DNA from: Amborella trichopoda
Taxonomy: Eukaryota; Streptophyta; Magnoliopsida; Amborellales; Amborellaceae
Direction of reading: 5' to 3'
Assembly: GCF_000471905.2 (NCBI RefSeq)
Contig: NW_006498233.1
Location: 1,273,248-1,337,247, forward strand
Length of the DNA: 64,000 nt
Shown here: in pieces, positions 34,121-46,150 of the stretch
Layout of the letters: the number at the start of each line of letters is the position of its first letter
How positions within the stretch are numbered: the first letter of the stretch is position 1
Made by a program: the position numbers and the translations under genes
The notes under the pieces: model-generated
Databases searched by the model: none
What the model was told of the DNA's origin: nothing
The model's input: only the letters and a program-made list of their open reading frames with translations

Positions 34121-34512
34121 ACATCAAGGCTTCTACGATCTTGGATTTGAAGCAAGAGTTATTGTAATAAGACTACTTGTAAGTGATCTTTGCCAAAAGA
34201 ATAGAAAGAGAAAAGAAAAAGGGCGAAAGAAGAAAAGAAAAGGGCGAAAGAAGAAAAGAAAAAGGGCGAAAGAAGAAAAAAAAAAAAAAAATTTCTCCTG
34301 CAAGATCGCATTAGTGTTTCTTTCACTTTTCAGACCAATCATTTCAATAGCTAATTGTGTGCTACCATCTGTTGTACACTGCCATGTTTTATTATTATTC
34401 ACTTGGGTTATGTACTGCACCAAACCTAGCTCATGATGCGATTGCAGAATAGAAGGCATTTATGGAATGTCCTCTTAAGAAGTCTGGGTTGAATTATAGA
34501 GGTGTCGAGATT
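34121..34512. other. No gene; purine-rich imperfect repeats
   Basis: Contains AAGAAAAGAAAAGGGCGAAAG repeats at 34,190-34,290 and an A run. Nothing else recognised. Confidence 0.5.
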
Positions 34513-34654
34513 GATGTATCTCAAAGTAATTTGTGGGGTCACTTGGGATCTTAGGCAATTGGTTGAGTAGGACCTTTTTACTATGGATGGATGTATCTCA
34601 AAGTATTTTGTGGGGTCACTTGGGATCCTAGGCAATTGGTTGAGTAGGACCTTT
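34513..34654. repeat. Two-copy 77-bp-offset direct repeat
   Basis: GATGTATCTCAAAGTA to TTGAGTAGGACCTTT occurs at 34,513-34,577 and 34,590-34,654 with very few changes. Confidence 0.9.
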
Positions 34655-34700
34655 CCATGGTAGAATTTAATTGGTATTTGGAAGTCATGTTGGTTCATCT

Positions 34701-34774
34701 ATAGAAATAGTATATATAGAAATAGTATATATAGAAATAGTATATATAGAATAGTATATATAGAAATAGTATAT
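34701..34774. repeat. 15-bp tandem repeat, five units
   Basis: ATAGAAATAGTATAT repeated, one unit lacking an A. Confidence 0.9.
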
Positions 34775-34963
34775 TGAAAAGTATTGTGACCATTCAATAT
34801 AATCATTTTTAAAGTATGGTTAAAATATTAGTTAGTGAAAGTTGTTTAGGTAATTGTATTAATTTTATCATGGTAAAAATTACAATTTTTTCAGGATATT
34901 TAATTTTCAATTAAATTTTAAAGAAATTTTATTTTCAATTTTTTTTTCTAAAAAACTAAAAGA

Positions 34964-36611
34964 TGAGGAGGGAAGATCTAGCATGGAAATATGACATAAG
35001 AGTGAATGACAAGGGAAGAGTTAAATGTAAATTTGTAACAAAGAAATGGGCGGCAGTATTTATTTCCTAAAAGACATTACTAGAGTATAGGGTAATGTTG
35101 TTTCTTGTGACTCAGTGCCAACACCAGTAAAAGAACAAATGTTAAAATTATTTGAGGGTACAAAAAAAAAAAGGTACAGAGGCAAAGGGATACAGAGGAG
35201 GAAGTGAGGGGTTCTGAAAGTCCCATATATGATGTGGATGATGAAGAAGTAGAGTTTGAGACACAAATGGAACGAGCTAAGATTGTCATTCTCCAAGAGA
35301 TGTACTATAAACAAATAGAAATTCAAGAGATGTATCCTTGAAGGGTTGGTGCATCCTCTAGCCGCCACCCTCAATAACCCGTAGTGTTGGGTGTGGGAGG
35401 ATGCAAGCCTTCATTGCTTAGGTCCACATCTAATAGACTTAGGGGTAGTTTATCTAGTCGATCATATACTACTCACCGACTTGAATCCGTAGTCATGCCA
35501 TCAATGCCCCGCGAAGCTTCTGACTTGACCCCCACAGGTTGGAATACCATAAAAAAAAAATTAAAAATTCCATTTGGAGGGAAATTTGTAGAAAGGGCTC
35601 GAAAGATGATTTGTATGTTTTGGTATGCTAATGTATTGCCATTTAATTATACAAATTTGGAATGCATTTCCATTGAATTATGCTGATGCATTGTCCCACG
35701 AACCTTCTAGACTTGACTCCCACAGGCCAGAATACTATAAGAAAAAATTAAAAATTTTGTTTGAAGGGAAATTTGTAGAAAGTGCTCGAAAGATAATTAA
35801 CATGTTTTGGTATGCTAATGCATTGCCATTTAATTATACAAATTTAGACTACTACCCTAAGATGGTATCTGATATAGCTGATGCAGGGTTAGGTTTCAAA
35901 TCCTCAACTAAGAAGGACCTAATATGGTCATGTTTAGAAGATATTGTTGATGATATAGATAAGCATATTGCGTTGTTTAAGGTATGCTGGCCATGTACTA
36001 AAGTGTCCATCGTGGCAGATGGTTGGAAGGACAATGCCTATAGACATCTTGTCAATTTTTTAATATGTTTCCCTAAGGACATTATTTACTACTCTAGCAT
36101 TGACCTATCCAATAAGAAAAGGACTGCAAGACTGTTATGCATACATATTGACAAGATTTTAGTTGGGATTGAGGCTGAAAATGTGGTCCAAGTAATGACT
36201 GACAATGCTGCAAATTATAAAAAAAACATAGAAGTTGCTAATGGAGGAAAGACTCAATTTTTATTGGACTCCCTATGCTGCCCACTATATTAATTTGATG
36301 CTTAAAGACATAGGAAAGTTGAAGAGGGTCAAATTGTGCATTTTAAAGTGTTAGACAACTATAATATTCATATACAATCATACATACCTCCACGCTTTAA
36401 TGGAGGAACATTGTAAACGAGAGATTGTCAGGGAGTTCACTATTAGGTTTGCCACGACGTTCCTCATTATAAAATCATTATTATGCAACAAAGTAGGATT
36501 GAGGTCAACAATATGCGCCGACGAGTGACAGTCTGACAGGAAAGTAATGAGTTAATGTGGAAGGGAGGTTGAGAGCATTCTTATCGACCGGAGGTTTTGG
36601 GCTCCATGCAA
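34964..36611 (+). pseudogene. hAT-family transposase (BED finger + DUF659 region), interrupted
   Basis: The plus strand reads a BED-finger-like start (LAWKYDIRVNDKGRVKCKF, then after a frameshift CNKEMGGSIYFLK; the second zinc-binding His pair is lost), VPTPVKEQMLKLFEGT, then a DUF659 region: FWYANALPFNYTNLDYYPKM, DIADAGLGFKSS, VSIVADGWKDNAYRHLVNFL, ENVVQVMTDNAANYK. Later blocks are YINLMLKDIGKLKRVK, FIYNH, TIRFATTFLIIKSLL and ILIDRRFWAPCN. The Asp residues of DGW and TDN, expected in the hAT catalytic core, are kept. Frameshifts, stops and an internal 187-bp duplication disable it. At 36,611 the coding sequence stops abruptly at the LTR of element E4; the hAT dimerisation part is absent and should lie beyond the right edge of the window. 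Confidence 0.88.
35513..35848 (+). repeat. 187-bp-offset tandem duplication inside the hAT gene
   Basis: Copies 35,513-35,661 and 35,700-35,848 both encode KKKLKI...GKFVE.ARK...MFWYAN.LPFNYTNL. The second copy reads on into the rest of the transposase. Confidence 0.9.
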
Positions 36612-37479
36612 TGTCACGACCCCACCCCCTGACCCCCGCCGGAGGGCAACAGAGTGCGGGATCACGACTGGAGGTCGCGAACGTCACTCAGGTGGGAGTG
36701 GCTCAACGCATAATAATATGGAATTGAGAGCAAACCACGAAAGAAAACTTAAAATAAATCGACCCATCAAGCCCAAAAATCAAACCAAAAGATACAACCA
36801 TTTCATTTCTTCAACATCAAAAGTCTTTACAACTCTTGAAGGCACTACTGCCACAAAAAAAACACAAAATGAAACATTCATCATGCTGCTGAAAACTAAA
36901 ACCTACTATAGAAGTCTTTGGAAGACGGCTTCACTTCGTGATTTCAGGCTTCTCGCTCTCAAACTGCCCCCCCCCCCTTTTAATCTACAATTATGAAATT
37001 AAGATGGAGTGAGCTAAAATCCGAGTAAGTAGATTACTACCCTTGCACCCCGAACTATCAATATACATATAATGACATGCTTAGGGTTTAACAGGAAAAC
37101 ATTTGTCTCACATAATACGGTCCCATAGCAGAATGCATATAAATGTGTATGGTAAAACTCAGGTGTTAGAGCATTATTTGTTCTCAAGGTGACATCTACC
37201 TTTATGCAGATCACATATATAGTCAGATATTCTTACAAAGTACAGAATTCAAACAAACATAACAGATTAATATTGCTCCCGAAGTGGAAGCCACAGTGAT
37301 CAGGCTAAGCCAGTCTTGAACTTGGGACTTCTACCCTCATTTAGGAGGGAGGACAATGGCAAGGAGAAGCCCTACTTCGTAATGTCATTACTCATACACA
37401 TAATCCCCAGCGCGCTTCGGGGTTTTCGATAGGCTGCGGCTTTGCAAGACACGACCCTCATTTAGGCCTTAGACGAGAG

Positions 37480-37900
37480 GACGTTACACTACCATTGGAG
37501 GACCCAATGCTTAATGCCTATGAAAGTTGGGGGGCGCGACCCACCCTGTTATTTATAGTTACCTCTCGACTCCACTCCTATCATAGGAGTCGAGGTATAG
37601 AGGACCCGACTACCAATGGAGGACCCATTGTGTAGCGGTCATAGAATTCACAGAATAACAGAATTCAGATAACAGAATCAAATATCCACTACCAATGGAG
37701 GACCCATTGTGAAGTGGCCAGAAGTCACGTATAACAGAATGCATATGAATTCAGAATATCCACTACCAATGGATGACCCATTGCGTAGTGGTCATGGGAT
37801 GTATAACAATATTAATATAACAGAATCACAGTAGCTACCAATGGAGGACCCATTGCGTAGTGGCCAGAAATCACAGAATAATAGTTCTCATATAACAGAG
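37480..37900. repeat. Array with CAATGG-AGGAC-CCATTG hairpin in each unit (E4 LTR)
   Basis: CTACCAATGGAGGACCCATT occurs near 37,480 (variant), 37,607, 37,688, 37,760 and 37,836, about 75-85 bp apart, each followed by G-GTAGTGG and CAGAATAACAGAATTCA-like sequence. Confidence 0.85.
37548..37560 (-). promoter_or_regulatory. Candidate TATA box of the E4 LTR
   Basis: Minus-strand AACTATAAATAACAGGG. The equivalent in the 5' LTR fragment (about 44,492-44,504) is changed to ACTGTAAATATC. Confidence 0.5.
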
Positions 37901-39424
37901 TCAGAATCCCATAGTCATATTCACAGTATCGCAGAATGATAGTATCAGTATCACATAATAACAATATCAGTATCAAATTTTAACAGTCTCAATGTCACCG
38001 AATATCTGTATCAGGATCACAGTGTAACAAAGTATCACAGAGTAACAGTACCAGTGTCATACATTATGAGAGACACAAAAATCTCAGTATTGATGTCACG
38101 ATTTTTCTGAAATTCAGGCAGTGATATCTAATCAAAATAAGGTTATAACTTTTAGTTCACTTAGAATTCAAAGATAATTCCAAGATGAATTTTATATTAG
38201 ACTCAGCTATCTTTCAAATAGGGGTGGTGTCGAGACCATTGGGTCGCGTTTGGCCCCTTAAGGGGTTCAAAGAAGTGAGGATCAATCAGATGCACCCTGT
38301 TGGGTATAGTGGGCAGCAGCGTACCCTACTTCCAAAAGCTATAACTTTCAAACCGTGAGACAAATTGTGACGGTTTCAAAATAAAAGTTCAAGATAAAAC
38401 GTGCATCTTTCTAACAAGCATATTTGAAAGAAATTCGGATTCTATTTGTTGGTTAAAAAATCCGAGCAAAACAAGGTCATAGTTCTGAATTTTTGTCAAT
38501 ACTGCCCACAACGACATACCTTCTTAAAATGAAGTATAACTTTCAATATAAGGATAATTTCAAAACAATTTCTCCATGCAACTTTTATTTCATTCAAAGA
38601 TCTTTCAAATGGCTGTAGTTTGGCAGAAATTGAACCTCGTTTGGTTAGTTAAAATCGGTGTTCCCAATGGTGTTAACAAAAAATCCAGGAAACAGTCAAT
38701 AATAATATACCTCCTTACTTTGAAGCATAACTTCCTTTCTGTAGAGAATTTGAACAATCGGTAAAGACAAAGGTCTTACTAGACTCACACATATTTCTAA
38801 AGGTGGAAATTTGAGGTCAATCGGACCCCATTTTCCTGGGTCTCTCCCAGAAACATGCATATTCCTGGAATTTCAGAGTACTATGTAACATATTTCGAAA
38901 AACACATTCCATGACCTACATTCCATGGTGAAGAACATGATAATAATTATTTCCTCACAATGTACGTACATAACATGCATTTCTTTCAAAATCTAATAAT
39001 CGTACATTCATTTACATTCACCATATTCATAGAGTAAAAATCCTCAAATTCTAGTGAAAACAACTTAAGGTTTTTCTACGTCATATACATTCACATTGCT
39101 CAAACTACATGCTTACAATTTCATGCATTCTCATGACTACCCTACAAGAGTAATAAATCCACTTACCTAAAATAACAAAGGCCTTTTCCAATCCTCGGCT
39201 CACAGCTTTCTCACCAGCCCAACAGGGGGCAGCCTCCACAGTCACCTCTTCACTTATGTCTTAGAGAGAGAGGAAAATGGGAGAGAAGTGAGAGGCGTGG
39301 GTGAGAGGAGTGACTTAAGTACTCAAAGCTTTGGGGGTGGTGGTCCAAGTGTCATAAAAAGGCTTAAAATATGGACAAGTGGCACTTACATCAGCATGCA
39401 TCTAACAAGTGATACTCTCAAACC

Positions 39425-39810
39425 ATGTATGTCAGAACTCAGCCGGCGTTGGACTCTCATCTCAACCGGTGCTGGGCTTTCTTCTCCTCAACCGATGCTG
39501 GGTTCTCTTCTTCCCAACCGGTGCTGGGCTTTCTTCTCCCCAACCGGCGCTGGGTTCTCTTCTTCCCAACGGGTGCTGGGATCTCTTCTTCCCAACCGGC
39601 ACTGGGCTTTCTTCTCCCCAACCGGCGATGGGTTCTCTTCTTCCCAACCGGCGCTGGGTTCTTCTTCCGAACTAGCATTGGGCTTTCTTCTTCCCAACCG
39701 GCGCTGGGTCCTCTTCTTGTCCTAGCTGGCGCTATGCCTTATAGGTCCCAGCCAGTGCCACGCCTTCCAAGTCTCAGCCGGCGCTACGCCTTCTAGGTCC
39801 CAGCTGGCGC
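39425..39810. repeat. Array of CCCAACCGGCGCTGGG-type units (E4 LTR)
   Basis: About a dozen units of roughly 31 bp: CCCAACCGGCGCTGGG followed by TTCTCTTCTTC, with a C/T and G/A flicker at the CpG sites. The last three units (39,730-39,810) have a different spacer, CCTTCTAGGTCCCAG. Open frames across all three frames here are artefacts of the repeat. Confidence 0.9.
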
Positions 39811-39828
39811 TACTTGGTCCTTACATCA

Positions 39829-39848
39829 TCCCCCCCTAAAAAAAAGGA
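39829..39848 (-). other. Polypurine tract of E4
   Basis: The minus strand reads TTTTTTTTAGGGGGGGATGA, preceded by GAGGACAAAATCC, immediately before the LTR start TGTAAGGACC. This is the usual arrangement in plant chromoviruses. Confidence 0.75.
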
Positions 39849-39865
39849 TTTTGTCCTCAAAATTT

Positions 39866-42800
39866 TTAATCGAACAAGTGGGGGTACTTAGCCCAAATTT
39901 CATCTTCTCGCTCCCACGTTGATTCCTCTCTTGAATGATACTGCCATAAAACCCGAACCAGGGGAATCTCCTTGTTGCACAAAACTTGAATACTTTTGTC
40001 TAGAGTCTCAATTGGCTGTTCAACATAAGTTAAGTCTTCCCTGATGGATCGACTCATACTTTAGGACATGGGATGGATCAGGTTGATACTTCCTCAAATA
40101 ATGAAACATGAAAAAGGCCATGAATATTGGCCAACTCAGGCTGTAAGGCCAGTCGGTATGCTGCGACTCCGATTCTTTTTAAAATCTCAAAGGGTCCAAT
40201 GAATCACGGACTTAGTTTCCCTTTCTTTCAAAATCTCATAATTCCCTTCGTTGGTGACACCTTTAATAATACCTGATCAGCCACTTCAAATTTAAGGTCC
40301 CTTCGGTGAATATCAGCATAACTCTTCTGCCAACTCTAAGCTGCTTTAACCCTGAATTAGGGCAATCTTCTCTGATGTTACTTGAACAATTTATGGCCCT
40401 AAAAGTTTCCTTTCACCTACTTCATCCCAACAAATGGGCGATCTGCACTTCCTTCCATATCAAGCTTCAAAAGGTGCCATTTGAATACTGGCTTGGAAAC
40501 TGTTGTTGTATGCAAATTCTACTAAAGGTAAGTGATTGTCCCAATTTCCTTTGAAGTCGGTAACACATGCCCCAACATATCTTCTAAGGTCTGAATAGTC
40601 CTCTCTGACTGTTCGTCAGTCTGGGGATGAAAAGCAGTATTGAAGGTAAGTCTTATCCCCAAAGTTGATTGTAGACTGTTCCAATATATTGAAGTAAATC
40701 TAGAGTCCTTGTCGAACACAATACTGACAGGTACTCCATGCAGCCTTACTATTTCCTTAACATACAACTGAGCCAAGTTATCTAGGGCATATGTAATGTT
40801 GTCTGGTAAGAAATGTGCAGCCTTAGTTAATCGGTCCATAATAACCCAAACACTATGATGTCCCATGCCTGATCTTGGCAAACCGGATACAAAGTCCATA
40901 GTAATGTGTTCCCACTTCCATTCTGGCACAGGTAAGGGTTGCAGTTGTCCAGCAGGTCTCAGTGCTCAGCTTTCACTTGCTGATAGGTCAGACATTTAGA
41001 AACAAATTGTGCCACATCATTCCTCATGTTATTCCACCAGAATGTCTTCTTTAAATCTTGGTACATCTTTGTGCTTCCTGGGTACACAGTATAACAAGAG
41101 TAGTGTGCTTCCTCTAGAATAGCCCTTTTTATAATCTCATCACTTGGGATGAATACTCGTCCTTTAAATCTTAATAAACCATCACTGTTGACAGAGAAAT
41201 CATCCTTTCCTTCCTGCTTTGAGTCTTTCAGAATTCTACTCAACTGAGGGCCTGTCTTTTGAGTTATCCCAATCTGTTGAAAGAGTTGAAGTTTCACCCT
41301 TATACCAGCAGTTATTCTCATCTCAGAACCAGAGGGTAAGGTAGGGCGCCACTCCACTACATCTTCTATCAGTTTCATTCTCGAGCCATCAGATGAGACA
41401 CAGATACTAAAGGTCTCCGACTCAAAGCATCGGCCACTACATTTGTCTTGCCCGGTTGGTAATTGATGGTGCAATCATAATCATTTAGTAGATCCATCCA
41501 TCTCCTCTGCCTCATATTGAAATCCTTCTGAGAAAACTTGAGGCTCTTATGATCTGTAAATATCTTGAACTGAGCTCCATAGCGATATTGTCTCCAAATC
41601 TTCAAGGCAAAAACCACACCTGCGAGCTCTAAGTCATGAATTGGGTAATTTTTCTCGTGCGGCTTTAACTGTCTGGAGGCATAAGTTATAACTTGCTCTT
41701 GCTGCATCAATGCATACCCTAGTCCCCTATGGGAAGCATCAATGTAGATTACAAATCCTTCATTCCCTTCGGGCAGAGTTAATACTGGGGCTGTAGTCAA
41801 TCTCTTCTTTAATTCTTGGAAACTCTTCTCACAATCATCTGACCATAAAAATTTCACTCCTTTCTGGGTTAGGCATGTCAGGGAAGTGTTATCTTCAAAA
41901 AACCTTCTACAAAACACCTATAATATCATGCCAGACCCAAAAAACTATAGACTTCTGTCACATTTGTTGGTCTTCCCCATTTAAACATGGCCTCAATCTT
42001 ACAAGGGTCAACTGTGACCCCATCCTTAGAAATAACATGCCCAAGGAAGATCACACTTGAAAGTCAAAACTTGCTTTTCCCCAGTTTAGCATATAACTTT
42101 TCCATTTTTAAGGTCTGGAGGACCATCCTCAAATGTTGTTCATGCTCTTATAGATTCCTTGAATAAATCAAAATGTCATCTATGAAAACCACCATAAAGT
42201 CATCTAAAAAGGGTCTAAATATCGTATTCATCAAATCCATAAGGACAACCGGGGCATTAGTCAGCTCAAAGGGCATTATTAAGAACTCGTAGTGTCCATA
42301 ACGAGTCATGAATGCAGTCTTAGGTACATCTTCTCCCTTGACTCACAGCTGATGGTAACCTAACCGAAGGTCAATCTTAGAGAATACTTGGGCTCCTTGA
42401 AGTTGATCAAAAAGATCATCAATTTTAGGAAACGGGTACTTATTTTTCACAATGACCTGGTTCAGCTGTCGATAGTCTATACATATCCTCAAAGACCCAT
42501 CTTTCTTCTTAACAAATAAGACAGGCGTATCCCAAGGTGACACACTAGGTCGAACAAAACCCTTCTTCAGTAGCTCTTGCAATTGTTTCTTTAGTTCTGT
42601 TAGTTCCGCTGAGGCTATCCTATAAGGGCCTTTAGAGATGGGGGCAGTGCCAGGGACCACATCTATCTCAAATTTTATTTCTCCAGCTGGAGGCGGAGAG
42701 GTTAACTCTTCAAGAAATACCTCTTGATATTCCCTTACCATCGGTATATCTTCTAACTTAAATCGGTCATCTCGATTTTCCACCACATAAGCTAAATACC

Positions 42801-43688
42801 CAACCCAACTTTTAGTCAGCAACTGGGAAGCCCGAATAGCCGAAATAAAATGCAGAGGAGGGACGTCCTTGATGCCAATAAAGTTCAGCTTAGGCTGGTT
42901 GGGGCATCTAAGGGTTACAGTCTTATCATGACAATTTACTATAGTATGATGTGGAGACAGCCAGTCCATGCTCAATATAACATCAAAGTCTTGGATACCT
43001 AATAATATAAAATCTATATGCAAATCACATCCTTCAAACAAAACCCCACAACATTTAAAGACAATATCAATTTCTATAGATCCTCCCATAGGTGTGCATA
43101 CAACCAAAATCCAGTCAAGCAAAGAAGGTCTAACATTTATGTGGCATGCAAAGTGAGGTGCAACAAAAAAGTGTGTAGATCCAGGATCAATTAGGATTTT
43201 TGCTTCAATGCCATAGACGGGGAGCGTACCTCGGATAACTGAAGTCAATGCCTTAGCTTCTTGCTCGGTTAGAGCAAACACCTGACCTTGAGTCTTTGGT
43301 CTATTTTCTAGCCCCTTCATTAGGGCTTGCCACATCTGAAACATGCCCAAGTCATTCTTCGGCATTCAGCAGTTCAGTGATTATCATTCCCACAACGTGG
43401 GCACAATGGGTGCCGAATCTCTCTTACATTGCCTGGTAACGTCCTCTGAATCTACTTGCTCCTTTGGTTTTCTCTTCCCCGAAAGTTCCTCTTCAGTGGG
43501 TGGTCGAGCATTTCTCTCGGAGTTTCGAAACTGGGATGTTCTCATCTTTTAGTTTCCTCCAACCCGAAACTCTTCGTCTTCCCTTTCTATCTTCATAGTC
43601 AGATCCACTAAAGGGGAAAAGGTCTTTAAATTGGCCGATATTACCCCTCTCCTTATTTCTAGCCCGAGGCCTCTCTCGAACTTACTAG
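39866..43688 (-). pseudogene. E4 gag-pol: gag end, protease, RT, RNase H, integrase, chromodomain
   Basis: High to low: gag end (FERGLGLEIRRGVISANLKT, near 43,660); protease with [14 protein letters not shown] (about 43,190); RT with [16 protein letters not shown] and [11 protein letters not shown]; RNase H with [36 protein letters not shown] and [11 protein letters not shown]; integrase zinc finger (EAHYSCYTVYPGST has Tyr for the second His; CLTYQQVKAEH); core HITMDFVSGLPRSG, VFDKDSRFTS and EQSERTIQTLED, so all three acidic residues are present; and a chromodomain (PIETLDKSIQVLCNKEIPLV, ESTWEREDEI, PHLFD; 40,057-39,866). Stops or frameshifts at about 42,345, 41,920, 41,450 and 40,940 break it. 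The chromodomain is thought to steer integration to chromatin marks. Confidence 0.92.
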
Positions 43689-44542
43689 CCCAAAAATCAA
43701 ACCAAAAGATACAACCAATTCATTTCTTCAACATCAAAAGTCTTTACAATTCTTAAAGGCACTACTGGCCCAAAAAAACATAAAAAGAAGCATTCATCAT
43801 GCTGCTGAAAACCAAAACCTACTATAGAAGTCTTCGGAAGATGGCTTCTCACTTCTTGATTTCAGGCTTCTAGCTCTCAAATTGCCACCCCGCCCCCCCC
43901 GCCCCCCCCCCTCTCCCTTCAATATACAGTTATGAAATTAAGATGGAATGAGCTAAAAGCCTAGTAAGTAGATCACTACCCTTGCACCTTGAACTATCAG
44001 TATACATATAATGACATGCTTAGGGCATAACAAGAAAACATTTGTCTCACATAATACAGTCACATAGCAGAATGCATATAAATGCTATATGGTAAAACTC
44101 AGGTGTTACACCATTATTTGTTCTCAAGGTGACATCTACCTTTATGCGAATCACAGTTATAATCAGATATTCTTAGAGAGTACAGAATTCAGACAAACAG
44201 AACAGATTAATATTGCTCTCGAAGTAGAAGCCACAGTGATCAGGCTAAGCCAGTCCTGAACTTGGGACTTCTACCCTCATTCAGGAGGGAGGACAATGAC
44301 CAATAGGGGCCCTACTTCGTAATGTCCTTACTCACACACACAATCCCCAGCGTGCTTTGGGGTTTTCGATAGGCTGCGGCTTTGCAAGACGCGACCCTCA
44401 TTTAGGCCTTAGACGAGAGGGAGTTACACTACAATTGGAGGACCCAATGCTTAGTGCCTGTGAAAGTTGGGGGGGGGCGACCCACCCTGATATTTACAGT
44501 TACCTCTCGACTCCACTCCTATCATAGGAGTTGAGGTACAGA
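43688..44542 (-). repeat. Truncated 5' LTR of E4
   Basis: Matches 36,768 to about 37,598 of the 3' LTR. The inner end (PBS side) is fused to gag near 43,688 at a shared AGCCCAAAAATC. The outer end stops at GAGGTACAGA, where the 3' LTR continues GGACCCGACTACC but here E2 begins. A C-rich homopolymer lies at 43,885-43,915. Confidence 0.88.
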
Positions 44543-45299
44543 TGGTTACGGTGCCTCGATCTCGCCCTATTGATCCTAGAGGATCGGGCAGTGCGCGTCA
44601 CGGGTTTTGGGGGAGACCCGAGATGTTTCTGAGATCTCTCTCTTGGGAACCTTGTTTGAAAACGGGGGTAGGTGTTACCAACCGGTGAGAGAGGAATTTT
44701 AAAGGTGGTTTCGGGACTTACTCGGGCTGACTCGTGTTGGCTTCCTCTTAGATCATGAAAAAATCCCTCCCAGTAATAAAACTGGTTCGGAATCACCTCC
44801 CTTGGCTCATATTCTTCTTATTTTCTACTTTTCTGCATTCACACATGTATATGGCAAAGGTTATGGGGCAGGTCGGTCAGACCTCACGTTTACCGTCTTT
44901 GATGAATGTACACAAGCATGCGCATTCAAAAAGAAGAAATAAAGACGGGGGGGGGGAGGGGGGAGAGAAGAATTCGAACAAGCGAGAGGATCAGAGCAGT
45001 GACTAAGCTGGTTGATAATTAGCCTAACGTGGTAGCAAAATGGGCTCGATAACGAAGACTGGCTCACAGGATCACCACTAGACGTTATTACCAATATCAA
45101 CCAGCTAAGCATGATGGTCGGTCTTTCGTGGCAGTAAAGCAGGCCAAGTGATCCTGACGCAACAACATTATGGCTAGACGACAGGCTTGCCATGAGATGC
45201 TAACCTCAATCCCTCTTGGTCGAACGCAAGAGTAGCAGAGGAATGGTTGAAGAGAAGAAGGGAATAGACAAAAGGAGAGAGAAGAAGGAAGATAAGAGG

Positions 45300-46150
45300 G
45301 AGAACACGAGAGAGAAGATGCAGTTGATGCAAGATATTACTGATTGTTTTAGAAGATGAGAGAGAGAGGAAGCTATCGGTGCTAAGTCTCACCAATTGAC
45401 AGAAGAAGAGAGAAAAAATTAGTTGATGCTAAGTCTCACCAATTGACATAGTAAGAGAGAGAAAATTAGTTAGCGTGAGGTCTCATCGACTGATAGAGGA
45501 AGAGAGAGAAAACCAGTCGATGCTAGGTCTCGTCGACTGACAGAGGGAGAGAGAGAAAACCCATTCGGTGTTAGGTCTTACCGATTGACAAGGGAAGAGA
45601 GAGAAAACCAATCGATGCTAGGTCTCACTGACTGATAGAGGAAGAGAGAGAAACTCAGTCGGTGTTAGGTCTCATCGACTAACAGAGGAAGAGAGAGAAA
45701 ATCGATCGACATTAGTCTCATCGATCGACAGAGGAAGAGAGAGAAACCCAGTCGGTTAGGTCTAGCCAACTGGCATAGGAAGAGAGAGAAAACCAGTCGG
45801 GGTTAGGTATCTTCAACTGATAGCAGAAGAAAGAGAAGACCAATTGGCGTTAAGTCTCACCGACTGACAGAGGAAGAGAGAGAAAACCAGTAGGTGCTAA
45901 GTCTCACCGACTGACAGAGGAAGAGAGAGAAACCCAATCGTCATTAGGTCTCACTGACTGATAGAGGAAGAGAGAGAAAACTGATAGACGTTAGGTCTCA
46001 CCGACTGACAGAGGAAGAGAGAGAAGACTAATCGACGTTAGGTCTCACCGCCTGACAGAGGAAGAGAGAGAAAGCCTAGTCCGCGTTAGGTCTCATCGAC
46101 TGACAGAGAGAGAGAGGAGACCAACCCGCACTAAGCCTCATCGGTTGCAT
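45300..46150. repeat. Stem-loop tandem array in U5 of LTR B
   Basis: About 18 units of roughly 45-48 bp: TCTCACCGACTGACAGAGGA, AGAGAGAGAAAACC, AGTCGGCGTTAGG. CCGACTG and CAGTCGG can pair across the 21-base purine loop, or across the 12-base CGTTAGGTCTCA loop with the next unit. Some units change both sides together (see findings). Confidence 0.9.

Larger units (their letters stand above)
36612..39825 (-). repeat. 3' LTR of E4, 3.2 kb
   Basis: Plus strand begins TGTCACGACCCCACCC and ends CCTTACA. Its first 0.85 kb after 36,768 is repeated at 43,688-44,542. It holds several internal arrays: CAATGG hairpins (37,480-37,900), diverged units of about 190 bp starting with a CATAACTTTC-like word (38,140, 38,330, 38,525, 38,720) and the CCGGCGCTGG array (39,425-39,810). 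Confidence 0.85.
36612..44542 (-). mobile_element. E4: chromovirus (Tekay/Del-like) Ty3/gypsy element, truncated at the 5' LTR
   Basis: Minus strand: partial 5' LTR (44,542-43,688), gag end, PR, RT, RNase H, INT, chromodomain, PPT, complete 3' LTR (39,825-36,612, TGTAAGG to GTCGTGACA). It lies inside the hAT gene, with TGCAA next to its left end as the expected 5-bp target duplication. A deletion joins the LTR to the C-terminal part of gag. E2 is inserted into its 5' LTR at 44,542/44,543. Confidence 0.88.

Noticed and set aside
35060..35374. Minus-strand frames of 69-104 codons
   Set aside because: Antisense shadows of the hAT pseudogene.
39288..39796. Open frames in five of six frames with a repeated LGSLLPNRRW-like peptide
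   Set aside because: They come from the CCGGCGCTGG array in the E4 LTR; the period keeps frames open by chance.
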